Shown here one piece after another: positions 8,185 through 16,412 of a stretch of DNA of 64,000 nucleotides. The position numbers and the translations under genes were made by a program. The DNA is taken from positions 124,001 to 188,000 of the forward strand of contig NZ_JARZAJ010000010.1 in the NCBI RefSeq assembly GCF_029892105.1, written 5' to 3'. This stretch comes from Kitasatospora sp. GP82. Its GTDB lineage: Bacteria; Actinomycetota; Actinomycetes; Streptomycetales; Streptomycetaceae. The notes under the pieces are model-generated. The model saw nothing but the letters and a program-made list of their open reading frames with translations, had not been told where the DNA came from and did not search any database. Within the stretch, counting starts at the first letter, position 1; each line of letters begins with the position of its first letter.

Positions 8185-8839
8185 ACCGCTCGTCCGCTGG
8201 TACTGGATCGGCGACCATCTCGCATATCTGCGCGACCTCACGCTCGACCACGCGGTGATCGCCCTCGTCCCGGTGCTGATCGCACTGCTGATCGCGGTGC
8301 CGCTGGGCCTGGCCTGTGTCCGCTTCCCCCGGCTCTACCACCCGCTGTCCGCCGTCTTCAACGTGGTGTACGCGCTGCCCTCGCTCGCCGTCTTCGTCGT
8401 GCTGATCCCGTACACCGGGCTGGCCACCCGCGCCACCGTGATGGTGCCACTCACCTTCTACGCCCTCGCCGTGCTGCTGCCCACCACCGTGGACGGGCTG
8501 CGCTCGGTGCCGGACTCGGTCCGGCAGGCGGCGACCGCGATGGGCTACGGGCCGTGGCACCGCCTTTCCGCCGTTGAACTCCCGGCCGCCGTACCGTACT
8601 TGGTGGCCGGGCTGCGGGTCGCCGCAGTGTCCAGCATCTCGCTGGCGGCGGTCGGTGCGCTGATCGGCCGGGGCGGCCTCGGCTATCTCTTCATCGACGG
8701 ATTCCAGCGGACCTTCCCGACCCCGATCGTCTCGGGCATCGTGCTGGTCGCCGCACTCGCCCTGGTCACCGACCTGCTGCTGGTACTGGCCCGGCGGCTG
8801 CTCGCCCCGTGGGCCGTCCGCGCGGGAGCCGCCCGATGA
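8174..8839 (+). CDS. Osmoprotectant ABC importer, permease 1
   Basis: This 221-residue integral membrane protein has about five or six helices and the conserved cytoplasmic EAA-type loop (DSVRQAATAMGYGPWHRLSAVELPAAVPYLVAGLR split across residues about 115-150). It resembles OpuCB/OpuCD permeases. The gene starts inside the ATPase gene and its TGA overlaps the next ATG, so three subunits are translationally coupled. Confidence 0.92.
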   Translation: MDGEPLVRWYWIGDHLAYLRDLTLDHAVIALVPVLIALLIAVPLGLACVRFPRLYHPLSAVFNVVYALPSLAVFVVLIPYTGLATRATVMVPLTFYALAVLLPTTVDGLRSVPDSVRQAATAMGYGPWHRLSAVELPAAVPYLVAGLRVAAVSSISLAAVGALIGRGGLGYLFIDGFQRTFPTPIVSGIVLVAALALVTDLLLVLARRLLAPWAVRAGAAR

Positions 8840-9534
8840 ACTGGATCAACTGGCTCAACACCTTCTTCACCGCGCCCGCCCGGCAGAGCGGACCCGACTC
8901 GATCGCGCACCGGGTCGGCGAACACCTCGTCCTCTCCGGCCAGGGGCTGCTCTACGCCGCAGTGCTGGCGATCCCGCTCGGTCTGCTGATCGGCTACACC
9001 GGGCGCGGCGCCGTCGCCGTCACGGCACTGACCGGCGTCGCCCGTGCGCTACCCACACTCGGCCTGGTGACACTGGCGGTGCTGATCGCCGGAGTCGGCG
9101 ACACCGCCATCCTGCTGCCACTGGTCGCGCTGGCCGCACCGCCGCTCCTGGTGGCGACGGTCGAAGGCATCCGGGGCACCGACCCCGAGCTGCGGGACGC
9201 CGCCCTCGGCACCGGGCTGACGCACCGCCAGGTGCTGTTTCAGGTCTGCCTGCCGCTCGCACTGCCCGCCCTACTGGCCGGGCTGCGCACGGCGGCCGTC
9301 CAGGTGATCGCCACCGCCACGGTCGCCGCCTACGTCGGCCTCGGCGGACTCGGGCGCTATGTCATCGACGGGCTGGCCACCCGGGACTTCGCGGCGACGC
9401 TGGGCGGCGCCCTGCTGGTCGTCCTGCTCGCCGTCGCCACCCAGCTGCTCTTCGCCGTCCTGATCCGCTACGCACTGCCGCGCGGCGTGCGCGCCCAGCG
9501 GGCGGCGGCGGTCGAAACGGGCCGCAGCTCGTGA
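8836..9534 (+). CDS. Osmoprotectant ABC importer, permease 2
   Basis: This 232-residue permease is homologous to its upstream neighbour. It begins with MNWINWL and carries an EAA-type loop (ELRDAALGTGLTHRQVLFQVCLP) and five or six hydrophobic helices. ATG 8836 overlaps the previous stop by four bases (ATGA). Two different permeases with one ATPase and one binding protein is the usual OpuC arrangement. Confidence 0.92.
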   Translation: MNWINWLNTFFTAPARQSGPDSIAHRVGEHLVLSGQGLLYAAVLAIPLGLLIGYTGRGAVAVTALTGVARALPTLGLVTLAVLIAGVGDTAILLPLVALAAPPLLVATVEGIRGTDPELRDAALGTGLTHRQVLFQVCLPLALPALLAGLRTAAVQVIATATVAAYVGLGGLGRYVIDGLATRDFAATLGGALLVVLLAVATQLLFAVLIRYALPRGVRAQRAAAVETGRSS

Positions 9535-9553
9535 GCCGAGCGCTCCGGCCCAC

Positions 9554-9605
9554 TCTCGGAGAACGCTCATCTCCCGGAGAACACGCGTCTCCTGGAGAAC
9601 GCTCG
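9554..9605 (+). repeat. Three imperfect 16-18-bp direct repeats before the binding-protein gene
   Basis: Adjacent copies at 9554-9569, 9570-9587 and 9588-9605 share TCTC, then GGAGAAC, then CGC or CGCTC. They lie between permease 2 and the binding-lipoprotein gene. Confidence 0.7.
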
Positions 9606-9661
9606 TCGACAGGACCCACCTCCCGCGCCGTTCCCGGCGCGGGACCACGAAAGGGAACCCC

Positions 9662-10582
9662 ATGACCACCCGTCTGCTCAGAACCGTCACCGCCGTCGGG
9701 CTGCTGCTCGGCACGGCGGCCTGCAGCTCCTCCGGCAGCAGCAACCCGCTCGACGCCTCGTCCGGCTCGACCGCGACTCCCGGCGGCGCGGGCAGCAGGA
9801 CGGTGGTGGTCGGCTCGGCCAACTTCCCGGAGAACGTCCTGCTGGCCTCGATCTACTCGCAGGCCCTCAAGGCCAAGGGGGTCAAGGTCGAGGAGAAGTT
9901 CAACATCGGCAGCCGCGAGGTGCTCTACGGGCAGCTGCAGAACGGCAGCCTGACCGTCCTGCCCGAGTACAACGGCTCGCTCCTCGGCTACCTGGACGCC
10001 AAGAACACCGCCACCGGCACCGAGGCGGTCAACGCCGCACTGCAGAAGGCCCTGCCGTCCTCACTGGCGATCCTGGACTCGGCGTCGGCCGAGGACAAGG
10101 ACTCGCTCTCGGTCACTCAGGACACGGCGGACAAGTACCAGTTGAAGAGCATCGCCGATCTGGCGGCCAAGGCCGGCGAGTTCACCATCGGCGGTCCGCC
10201 GGAGTTCAAGTCGCGCCGCGAGCAGCAGCTCAAGGACATCTACGGGCTCAACTTCAAGGAGTGGAAGGCCACCGGGGACACCACCGCCAACGCACTGAAG
10301 GACGGCACGATCCAGGTCGGCAACGTCTTCACCACCGACCCGAAGATCGTCCAGCTGAAGCTGGTCCCACTGACCGACCCGAAGAACCTCTTCAGCTCGC
10401 AGAACGTCACCCCGCTGGTCAACAAGGCAGGGGTGGACGCGACGGCGACCGGCGCTCTGAACGCCGTCTCGGCCAAGCTGGACACGCCGGGCCTGACCGC
10501 GCTGATGAAGCGGGTCTCCGTCGACAAGGAGGACCCGTCGACCGTGGCCAAGGACTGGCTCAAGAGCAACAACCTCGGCTGA
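9662..10582 (+). CDS. Osmoprotectant-binding lipoprotein (OpuCC-type)
   Basis: This 306-residue secreted substrate-binding protein has lipobox GTAAC in MTTRLLRTVTAVGLLLGTAAC. The mature part is typical of the quaternary-amine binding family: VVVGSANFPENVLLASIYSQ, REVLYGQLQNG and LPEYNGSLLGYLDA. It delivers ligand to the two permeases. A GAAAGGGAACCCC sequence precedes the ATG. The ligand could be glycine betaine, choline, carnitine or, by analogy with EgtU, ergothioneine; the sequence alone does not decide. Confidence 0.92.
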   Translation: MTTRLLRTVTAVGLLLGTAACSSSGSSNPLDASSGSTATPGGAGSRTVVVGSANFPENVLLASIYSQALKAKGVKVEEKFNIGSREVLYGQLQNGSLTVLPEYNGSLLGYLDAKNTATGTEAVNAALQKALPSSLAILDSASAEDKDSLSVTQDTADKYQLKSIADLAAKAGEFTIGGPPEFKSRREQQLKDIYGLNFKEWKATGDTTANALKDGTIQVGNVFTTDPKIVQLKLVPLTDPKNLFSSQNVTPLVNKAGVDATATGALNAVSAKLDTPGLTALMKRVSVDKEDPSTVAKDWLKSNNLG

Positions 10583-10596
10583 CCCCGAACGCGGCT

Positions 10597-10643
10597 CGGC
10601 CCCGCGCCTCGGCGGGGATTCCTCCCTCCCGGGTGCGGGGCCG
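10597..10643 (+). terminator. Possible hairpin terminator after the osmoprotectant operon
   Basis: CGGCCCCGC (10597-10605) can pair with GCGGGGCCG (10635-10643); a shorter alternative hairpin CCCGC/GCGGG lies inside the loop. It begins 15 bases after the operon's last stop. Confidence 0.45.
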
Positions 10644-11027
10644 GGCCGTATCGGCGCCGGAATCCACGCCGCCTGGCTGGCCGAGGACGGGCACCATGTC
10701 GACCTGATCGACCTGGTCCCGCTGCACGTCGAGCAGGCCGGCGAGCTGCCCGGAGTCACCGCACGGCTCGGCGACGCCCGCACCTTCACCACCGCCTATC
10801 TGCACCGCCCCGCCGAGGTCCCTGCCGAGTTCGCCGAGGCCGGGCTGACGGTGACCGGGCAGTACGGTCTTGAAGGCACCGCCTGGCTGATGGGCGAGGT
10901 GGACGAGTGGCTGGACGACCCTCAGCGGCGTGCCGTCGTCCTGGACGTGATCCGGCGGACCGAGTCCGAGCCTTCGCTGCTCGGCGCCAGTGGGCATCTG
11001 CTGACTGCCGGGACTGCCGGACAGTGA
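10632..11027 (+). pseudogene. SAM-dependent methyltransferase remnant with internal deletion
   Basis: The frame reads a glycine-rich SAM motif (GAGPGRIGAGIHAAWLAEDGH), then VDLIDLVPLHVEQAGELP and TARLGDAR, and jumps directly to FTTAYLHRPAEVPAEFAEAGL and the usual C-terminus (YGLEGTAWLMGEVDEWLDDP, SEPSLLGASGHLLTAG). In intact actinobacterial relatives I recall about 60-70 residues between these blocks, including the motifs that end the Rossmann fold. There is also no start codon. It is therefore a truncated, internally deleted gene that has stayed in frame. Confidence 0.8.
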
Positions 11028-11080
11028 GCTCTGCATCAAGTCGCCGACCTGGCAGTGTCGTTGACGTGCTGCCAGGTCTC

Positions 11081-11110
11081 TTGACAGGCGAGTGGTCCAG
11101 ACCAACCATA
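11081..11110 (+). promoter_or_regulatory. Putative promoter of the first chitinase gene
   Basis: TTGACA (11081-11086) is a perfect -35 hexamer, and with an 18-base spacer ACCATA (11105-11110) is a plausible -10. The DasR-like operator lies in the spacer. Confidence 0.5.
11091..11106 (+). promoter_or_regulatory. DasR-responsive element (dre-like operator)
   Basis: AGTGGTCCAGACCAAC is nearly palindromic (TGGTCCAGACCA core) and matches the known dre consensus ACTGGTCTAGACCACT at most positions. DasR, the GntR-type N-acetylglucosamine regulator, binds such sites upstream of chitinase genes in Streptomyces. Confidence 0.75.
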
Positions 11111-11270
11111 GGCGATGTAACTCCGACCGGGATGCACCGTGGGGGTGTGGACACCGGCCGGCTGTGCGCGTTGTGCCGCACGCCGTACCACCCCTGCAAA
11201 GCCCGCGTCAGGTTCCGTCATGCCCATTTCCGGGTCAACGGTCTTCACCTTCACGTCTGTTGGAGCATCC

Positions 11271-13025
11271 ATGCGCCTGCACAGATCCATCCGTGCGCTG
11301 CTGACCGGCTGTGCCACCCTGGCCGCCTCGGTCGGGCTGACCGCCGTGGGCGGCAGCACCGCCGCCCACGCGGCCACGCCGCTGCCGCAGCACGTCTTCG
11401 CCCCGTACTTCGAGGCCTGGACCGGCGAGAGCCCGGCCGCGCTGGCGAGCCGGTCCGGCGCCAAGTACCTCACCATGGCGTTCATCCAGACCGTCTCCAA
11501 GGGCACTTGTACGCCGTACTGGAACGGCGACAGCAAGATGCCCATCTCCTCGGCCCAGTTCGGCGCCGACATCGCCACCATCCGGGGAGGCGGCGGCGAC
11601 GTGATCCCGTCCTTCGGCGGTTACACGGCCGACAACACCGGCACCGAACTGGCCGACAGCTGCACCGACGTGAACGCGATCGCCGCCGCCTTCGAGTCCG
11701 TCATCACCACGTACGACATCAGCCGGATCGACCTCGACATCGAGGACAACTCGCTGACCAACACCGCCGGTATCGACCGCCGGAACAAGGCCGTCAAGCT
11801 GGTCGAGGACTGGGCCGCCGCCAACGGCCGCAGCATCCAGTTCTCCTACACGCTGCCGACCACCACCGGCGGCCTGGGCGACACCGGTCTGGGCGTGCTG
11901 AAGAACGCGGTGCAGAACGACGCCCGGATCGACGTCGTCAACATCATGACGTTCGACTACTACGACAACGCCGCGCACAACATGGGCAACGACACCCAGA
12001 GCGCCGCGACCGGTCTGTACAACCAGTTGGCGAAGCTGTACCCGAGCAAGACGCCCGCGCAGCTGTGGAACTCGATCGGCGTCACCGACATGGTCGGCAT
12101 CGACGACTTCGGAGCGGCCGAGACCTTCACCACCGCCGACGCCACCAACGTCTACAACTGGGCCACCGGCAAGGGCATCAACACCCTGTCGTTCTGGGCT
12201 CTGCAACGCGACAACGGAAGCTGCGTCGGTACGGCAGGCAGTGACAGCTGCTCCGGGATCAGCCAGAACACCTGGGACTTCACCCATGTATTCGCGCCCT
12301 TCACCAGTGGCGGCGGCGGTCCTGTCACCAACGACTTCTCGGTGAGCGCCTCACCGGCCTCCGGTTCGGTCACCCCCGGCAGCAGCCTGCGGGCGAGCAT
12401 CGCCACCGCCGTCACGGCGGGCTCGGCACAGACCGTCAGCCTCGGCGTCAGCGGCGCACCCGCCGGGGTCACCGCGACCGTCAGCCCCGGTTCGGTGAAC
12501 GCCGGTGGCAGCGCGAGCCTGAACGTCGCCACCACCTCGGCCGTGGCACCCGGCACCTACCCGATCACCGTCACCGGCAGCGCGCCCTCCGGCAGCCACA
12601 GCACCGTCTACACCCTGACCGTGACCGGCAGCGGCGGAGGCACAAAGACTCCGGCCAACGGCGACTTCGAGAGCGGCAGCCTCAGCCCGTGGACCTGCCA
12701 GAGCGGCGGCGCCGTGGTCACCACCCCGGTCCACTCCGGCAGCTACGCGCTCCAGGCGGCGGCCGGCCCGAGCCAGACCGGCGAGTGCGACCAGACGGTC
12801 ACGCTGGCCCCCAACACCCAGTACACGCTGACCGGTTGGGTACAGGGCGACTACGCCTACCTCGGCGTCAGCGGCGGTGCCACCGCCAGCACCTGGACCT
12901 CGGCGAGCGGCTGGACCAAGCTGACCGTCCCGTTCACCACCGGCGCCGGCGGCACCGTGACCGTCTACCTGCACGGCTGGTACGGCCAGGGCAACGTCTA
13001 CGGCGACGACTTCTCGGTCGCCTGA
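11271..13025 (+). CDS. Secreted GH18 chitinase with Ig-like and C-terminal carbohydrate-binding domains
   Basis: This 584-residue protein is exported by a signal peptide of about 35 residues (cleavage near AAHA/ATP). The GH18 barrel (about 38-345) has the SFGG strand and the catalytic motif IDLDIE with acid Glu158, and MTFDYYD near residue 225. An Ser/Gly/Val-rich Ig-like module (about 360-450) follows, then a 130-residue beta-sandwich carbohydrate-binding module (NGDFESGSLSPWTC through YGDDFSVA). It degrades chitin outside the cell. A dre-like operator sits in its promoter. Confidence 0.93.
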   Translation: MRLHRSIRALLTGCATLAASVGLTAVGGSTAAHAATPLPQHVFAPYFEAWTGESPAALASRSGAKYLTMAFIQTVSKGTCTPYWNGDSKMPISSAQFGADIATIRGGGGDVIPSFGGYTADNTGTELADSCTDVNAIAAAFESVITTYDISRIDLDIEDNSLTNTAGIDRRNKAVKLVEDWAAANGRSIQFSYTLPTTTGGLGDTGLGVLKNAVQNDARIDVVNIMTFDYYDNAAHNMGNDTQSAATGLYNQLAKLYPSKTPAQLWNSIGVTDMVGIDDFGAAETFTTADATNVYNWATGKGINTLSFWALQRDNGSCVGTAGSDSCSGISQNTWDFTHVFAPFTSGGGGPVTNDFSVSASPASGSVTPGSSLRASIATAVTAGSAQTVSLGVSGAPAGVTATVSPGSVNAGGSASLNVATTSAVAPGTYPITVTGSAPSGSHSTVYTLTVTGSGGGTKTPANGDFESGSLSPWTCQSGGAVVTTPVHSGSYALQAAAGPSQTGECDQTVTLAPNTQYTLTGWVQGDYAYLGVSGGATASTWTSASGWTKLTVPFTTGAGGTVTVYLHGWYGQGNVYGDDFSVA

Positions 13026-13064
13026 TGGACAACGTCTGATCGACAACGCCTGATCGACAACGCC
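13023..13064 (+). repeat. Three tandem 14-bp repeats overlapping the chitinase stop
   Basis: The unit TGATCGACAACGCC occurs at 13037-13050 and 13051-13064, with a diverged copy (TGATGGACAACGTC) at 13023-13036 that contains the chitinase TGA. The array offers repeated in-frame stops. Confidence 0.85.
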
Positions 13065-13093
13065 GATCGGGACCACGCGATCGGCGTGCGGTG

Positions 13094-13132
13094 GTGGACG
13101 GCCCGCGGGCAACGCGCCTGCGGGCCGTCCAC
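13094..13132 (+). terminator. Hairpin terminator after the first chitinase gene
   Basis: A perfect 13-bp stem (13094-13106 with 13120-13132) and a 13-base loop lie 69 bases after the chitinase stop. Confidence 0.8.
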
Positions 13133-13206
13133 GCGGCGGGAGACGCAGTAGGGCACAGCCACTCCGGGAATCGCACGTTCGGACGAGTGCCCTAGGATCG
13201 CGCCTT

Positions 13207-14154
13207 ATGAACGAGGGGACGCAGGGCACCAACGGGTGGGGCCGGCCGGGCGGTCAGCAGCCCGCCGGACACAGCATCGAGCCGGACTGGGCTGCGCTGG
13301 CCGACCAGCAAGAACGGGAGCACCACCGCCGCAAGCAGCGCCGGGTGATCGCCGCGGCGGTCGGCGCGACCCTGGTGGTCGGCGGCATCACCGCCACCGC
13401 CGTCAGCCTCGCCGGGCCGGGCAAGGACGGCAGGAACGGCAAGGGCGGCGATGCCTCCCGGGTCGCGGTCGACGGCGTTCCGACGGCGTCCCCGAACGCG
13501 TCCGCATCCGCCGGGCCGTCCCCCTCGGGTTCGGCCGGCGCCCCGGCCTCCGCGAACCCGTCGGGACAGCAGCCCGCAGGCTCGCCGAATCCCTCCGCCA
13601 AGGGCGCTACGGCATCCGGCACCGCCGCCCCGGGGCCACTGGACCCGCTGACGGTGATCTCCTCGGCGAGTACCGACACCGCACCGCTCACGCCGGAGAC
13701 GCTGTTCCCCGCCGCCACCCTGAGCGCGGACGGCAAGTCCTGGCACCGCGTCACCAGCGCCGAGACCTCGCCCTGCTGGAAGGCCAGCACCGGCGGTCTC
13801 GGCGACGTGTGGGCCGCCCAGAGCTGCCGCACCGTGCTGCGCGCGACGTACGCCTCCGGCAGCAGCGCGGTCACCGTCGGCGTCGCCGTCTTCGACAGCC
13901 GGACGCAGGCGGATGCCGTGGAGCACGCGCACAAGGGCCAGATCCAGGGGCTGGTGGCCACCGGCTCGATCGCGTTCTGCACCTCGACCGGATGCACCAA
14001 CACTCACACTGCGGTGGGACGTTACGCCTTCTACACGGTGTCCGGGACGCTCAAGCCGGGCGGCACCGCCGCAGACTCCACCGCGACAGCGGCCGGGCCC
14101 GACTTCGGCTCCTACACCCGGGGGCGACTGCTGGCGCGCGGCAACAGCCGCTGA
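13207..14154 (+). CDS. Membrane-anchored protein of unknown function with extracellular Cys-containing domain
   Basis: The 315-residue product has a 45-residue cytoplasmic segment ending in HHRRKQRR, one transmembrane helix (VIAAAVGATLVVGGITATAVSL, about 47-68), a low-complexity P/S/A linker (about 85-150), and an extracellular domain of about 160 residues containing at least four cysteines (PCWKAS, SCRTV, AFCTSTGC) likely in disulfides. I recognise no named domain. TAGGAT lies eight bases before the ATG, suggesting a leaderless start. Confidence 0.75.
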   Translation: MNEGTQGTNGWGRPGGQQPAGHSIEPDWAALADQQEREHHRRKQRRVIAAAVGATLVVGGITATAVSLAGPGKDGRNGKGGDASRVAVDGVPTASPNASASAGPSPSGSAGAPASANPSGQQPAGSPNPSAKGATASGTAAPGPLDPLTVISSASTDTAPLTPETLFPAATLSADGKSWHRVTSAETSPCWKASTGGLGDVWAAQSCRTVLRATYASGSSAVTVGVAVFDSRTQADAVEHAHKGQIQGLVATGSIAFCTSTGCTNTHTAVGRYAFYTVSGTLKPGGTAADSTATAAGPDFGSYTRGRLLARGNSR

Positions 14155-14175
14155 ACCGGCTCTTCTGACCTACCG

Positions 14176-15465
14176 TCAGCCCTCCTTCCGCCATGGACGG
14201 CAGAGCACCGTGAAGGCGACGCTCGCCAGCACGGCGCAGCTCAGCACGACAATGCCGAGCAGCGCCGCCGAGGGCCTGCCGCCCGCGCTGCTGAGCGGGG
14301 CGACCAGTGCGCCGCACAGGAAGGTGCCGGTGCCCAGCAGCGCCGAGGCCGATCCTGCGGCATGCGGGGCCATGGTCAGCGCCTGGGCGCCGGAGTTGGG
14401 CAGGACGATGCCCATACTGCCCATCAGTACGAAGAGCGCGGGCCAGAGTCCGGGCAGTCCCAGGTGCCAGACCGTGGTGAAGAGGACGATCGCCGCTCCG
14501 GCGGTCCCGGCCCCGCCGAGTCCGATCAGCATCAGGGTGGGCGGCGGCAGCTTCTGGACCAGCAGTCGCCCATTGAGCTGGGTGAAGCCCACGACGGCAA
14601 TGGAGTTGACGGCGAAGACCAGGCTGTACATCTGCGGCGAGATCGCGTACTCGCTCTGCAGCACCGAGGAGGAGCCGCTGACGTATGCGAAGAGCGCGCC
14701 GAAGCCGAAGGTGCTGGTGAGTGTGTAGCCGAGGAAGCGGGAGTCGCGCAGCAGGCCACCGATCGCGCGGACGGTACTGCCGAGGCCGTCGGCGTGCCGC
14801 CGCTCGGGCGGGAGCGACTCGCGCAGCGCGAGCACGGCACCGGCCGTGACCAGCGCGCCGAGCACGGCGAGGGCGACGAAGGTGCCGCGCCAGGAGGTGA
14901 AACGCAGCAACTGGGCGCCGAGGACGGGTGCGAGGATCGGCGCCAGGCCGGATATCACACCGAGCGAGGCCAGGAAGCGGATCATGGCCACCCCCTCGTA
15001 CCGGTCCCGGGCGACGGCACGGGCGATCACCAGACCGGCGGCCCCGGCGAAGCCCTGGAGCAGCCGTCCCGCGATCAGCATGGGCACCGAGCTCGCCAGC
15101 GCGCAGACCACGGTGGCCAGGGTGTAGACGGTCATACCGACGAGCAGTGGACGTCGGCGGCCCAGCCGGTCGCTGAGCGGCCCGAACAGCAGTTGGCCGA
15201 AGGCCATGCCGAACATCGAGCCGGTGAGCGTCAGTTGGACGGTGGCCGCGGTGGAGCCGAGGTCGCCGGTGAGCGCCGGGACAGCGGGCAGGTAGAGGTC
15301 GGTGGTGAGCGGGCCGAGGGCGGTGAGGCCGCCGAGCACGACCACGGTGGCCCTGTTCGGCGGGGCGGCCGGGGTGTCGGCGAGGGCGGCAGTGGTGCCG
15401 GCAGCGGTATCGGCGGTGCTCGCGGACGACTGGTCGCCGGTGGCGCCCAGGGTCGGGCCTGGCAT
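14176..15465 (-). CDS. Bcr/CflA-type MFS multidrug exporter
   Basis: This 429-residue major facilitator has 12 predicted helices after a 35-residue Ala/Thr-rich N-terminus. Diagnostic motifs are LTTDLYLPAVPAL in helix 1, GPLSDRLGRRRPLLVG (motif A between helices 2 and 3), and VIARAVARDRYEG in the helix 4-5 region. The family uses the proton gradient to export drugs such as bicyclomycin and chloramphenicol. Convergent with the preceding gene, 21 bases apart. Confidence 0.92.
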   Translation of the reverse strand: MPGPTLGATGDQSSASTADTAAGTTAALADTPAAPPNRATVVVLGGLTALGPLTTDLYLPAVPALTGDLGSTAATVQLTLTGSMFGMAFGQLLFGPLSDRLGRRRPLLVGMTVYTLATVVCALASSVPMLIAGRLLQGFAGAAGLVIARAVARDRYEGVAMIRFLASLGVISGLAPILAPVLGAQLLRFTSWRGTFVALAVLGALVTAGAVLALRESLPPERRHADGLGSTVRAIGGLLRDSRFLGYTLTSTFGFGALFAYVSGSSSVLQSEYAISPQMYSLVFAVNSIAVVGFTQLNGRLLVQKLPPPTLMLIGLGGAGTAGAAIVLFTTVWHLGLPGLWPALFVLMGSMGIVLPNSGAQALTMAPHAAGSASALLGTGTFLCGALVAPLSSAGGRPSAALLGIVVLSCAVLASVAFTVLCRPWRKEG

Positions 15466-15633
15466 GGGGCTCCTCTGCGGGTTGGTCGGGTACGTCCGTC
15501 CTACCGCAGTGCCGGGGTCCGCCGATACCCGGCCGCGATACTGTTCCCAGTCCCGGCCACCCGAACCCGTAGCCCGACGCCCCGAGCCCGCGGTCCCGAC
15601 GCCGCGGTCCCCTCCCCGGTCGGGGTCTCGCGG

Positions 15634-16095
15634 TCAGTCGGTGGTCTTCCCGGCCTTGCGGGCGGCGATCACGACCGCGTCGTCCTGCCAGCCGTACAGG
15701 TCGCTGCCGACCAGGGCCACGTTGTAGAGACCGCAGCGGGCGGTCGCCTTGCCGGGGATGTCGCTGGGGAACCAGGACGCCCTGAGGTTCACCGCGCCCT
15801 CGGGCGTGCCGCTGCTGCATCCCTCCGGCAGCTTCCCCTCGGGCAGGGATGCCTTGAGGAGGCGGTCGCCACCGGTGGTGGACATCAGGTACGAGACCTT
15901 GGTCGCCCCGTCCGGCAGCCACCTGGGCATCGAGGAGCGGTCGGCCTTGGCGGCGCTGCCGGTGGCGTACGTGGCTTCCTGACGGTGCCTGCCGTCCAGG
16001 ACGTCCTTGGCCTTCGGCACCAGCACAGTGGCCACGAGCGCCGCCGCTGCCCCGCCGGCCGCGACGCCCAGGACGACCTTGCCCGCGATACCCAT
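15634..16095 (-). CDS. Small membrane-anchored protein, function unknown
   Basis: The 153-residue product begins with one hydrophobic helix (KVVLGVAAGGAAAALVATVLVP, residues 6-27), followed by an extracytoplasmic domain of about 120 residues. That domain has two cysteines (GCSSG, RCGLYN) and a conserved-looking end (LYGWQDDAVVIAARK). The ATG at 16095 has GAGAAGAGGTCGGC upstream. I recognise similar hypothetical proteins in actinobacteria but no functional name. Confidence 0.75.
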   Translation of the reverse strand: MGIAGKVVLGVAAGGAAAALVATVLVPKAKDVLDGRHRQEATYATGSAAKADRSSMPRWLPDGATKVSYLMSTTGGDRLLKASLPEGKLPEGCSSGTPEGAVNLRASWFPSDIPGKATARCGLYNVALVGSDLYGWQDDAVVIAARKAGKTTD

Positions 16096-16412
16096 GATGC
16101 CGACCTCTTCTCGTTCCGCTCTGCCCTTGCCCCTCCATCCTGACCGGCCGGCGCGGGCCCGGAGGTAGGCACAAGGTACGGATCTGCCTCCACCTACAGG
16201 CGTACGCTCCCCTGAGCCGACCCCCCGGTCGGCCCCTGGGACCGGTGATGAAACCGTCGAGGCCGTCGTCCGGGCCGCCCTGCGCTCAGGCGGTGCCGGA
16301 ACTCGTGGACGACCTCGAAGCGGGTGACACGGCCGGCCCCGGAGGCGGGGACGTTCCGGTCGCGAGCGATCTTGACGGCGTGGTCCGGCTGCGTCCATGC
16401 GCCGACGCCGCG
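16096..16412. other. Intergenic region containing a gene remnant
   Basis: This 317-base gap lies between two leftward genes. Its left half should contain the promoter of the 153-residue protein. The right half carries the protein-like remnant listed separately. I see no convincing hairpin or operator. Confidence 0.5.
16276..16400 (-). pseudogene. Short remnant of an unnamed actinobacterial protein family
   Basis: Reading leftward, one frame gives HAVKIARDRNVPASGAGR followed by VTRFEVVHEFRHRL, which looks like part of a real protein and resembles a small conserved hypothetical family I recall from Streptomyces. The frame has no start, and the sequence on both sides is unrelated. It abuts the 3' end of the acyl-CoA dehydrogenase gene. 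Confidence 0.4.
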
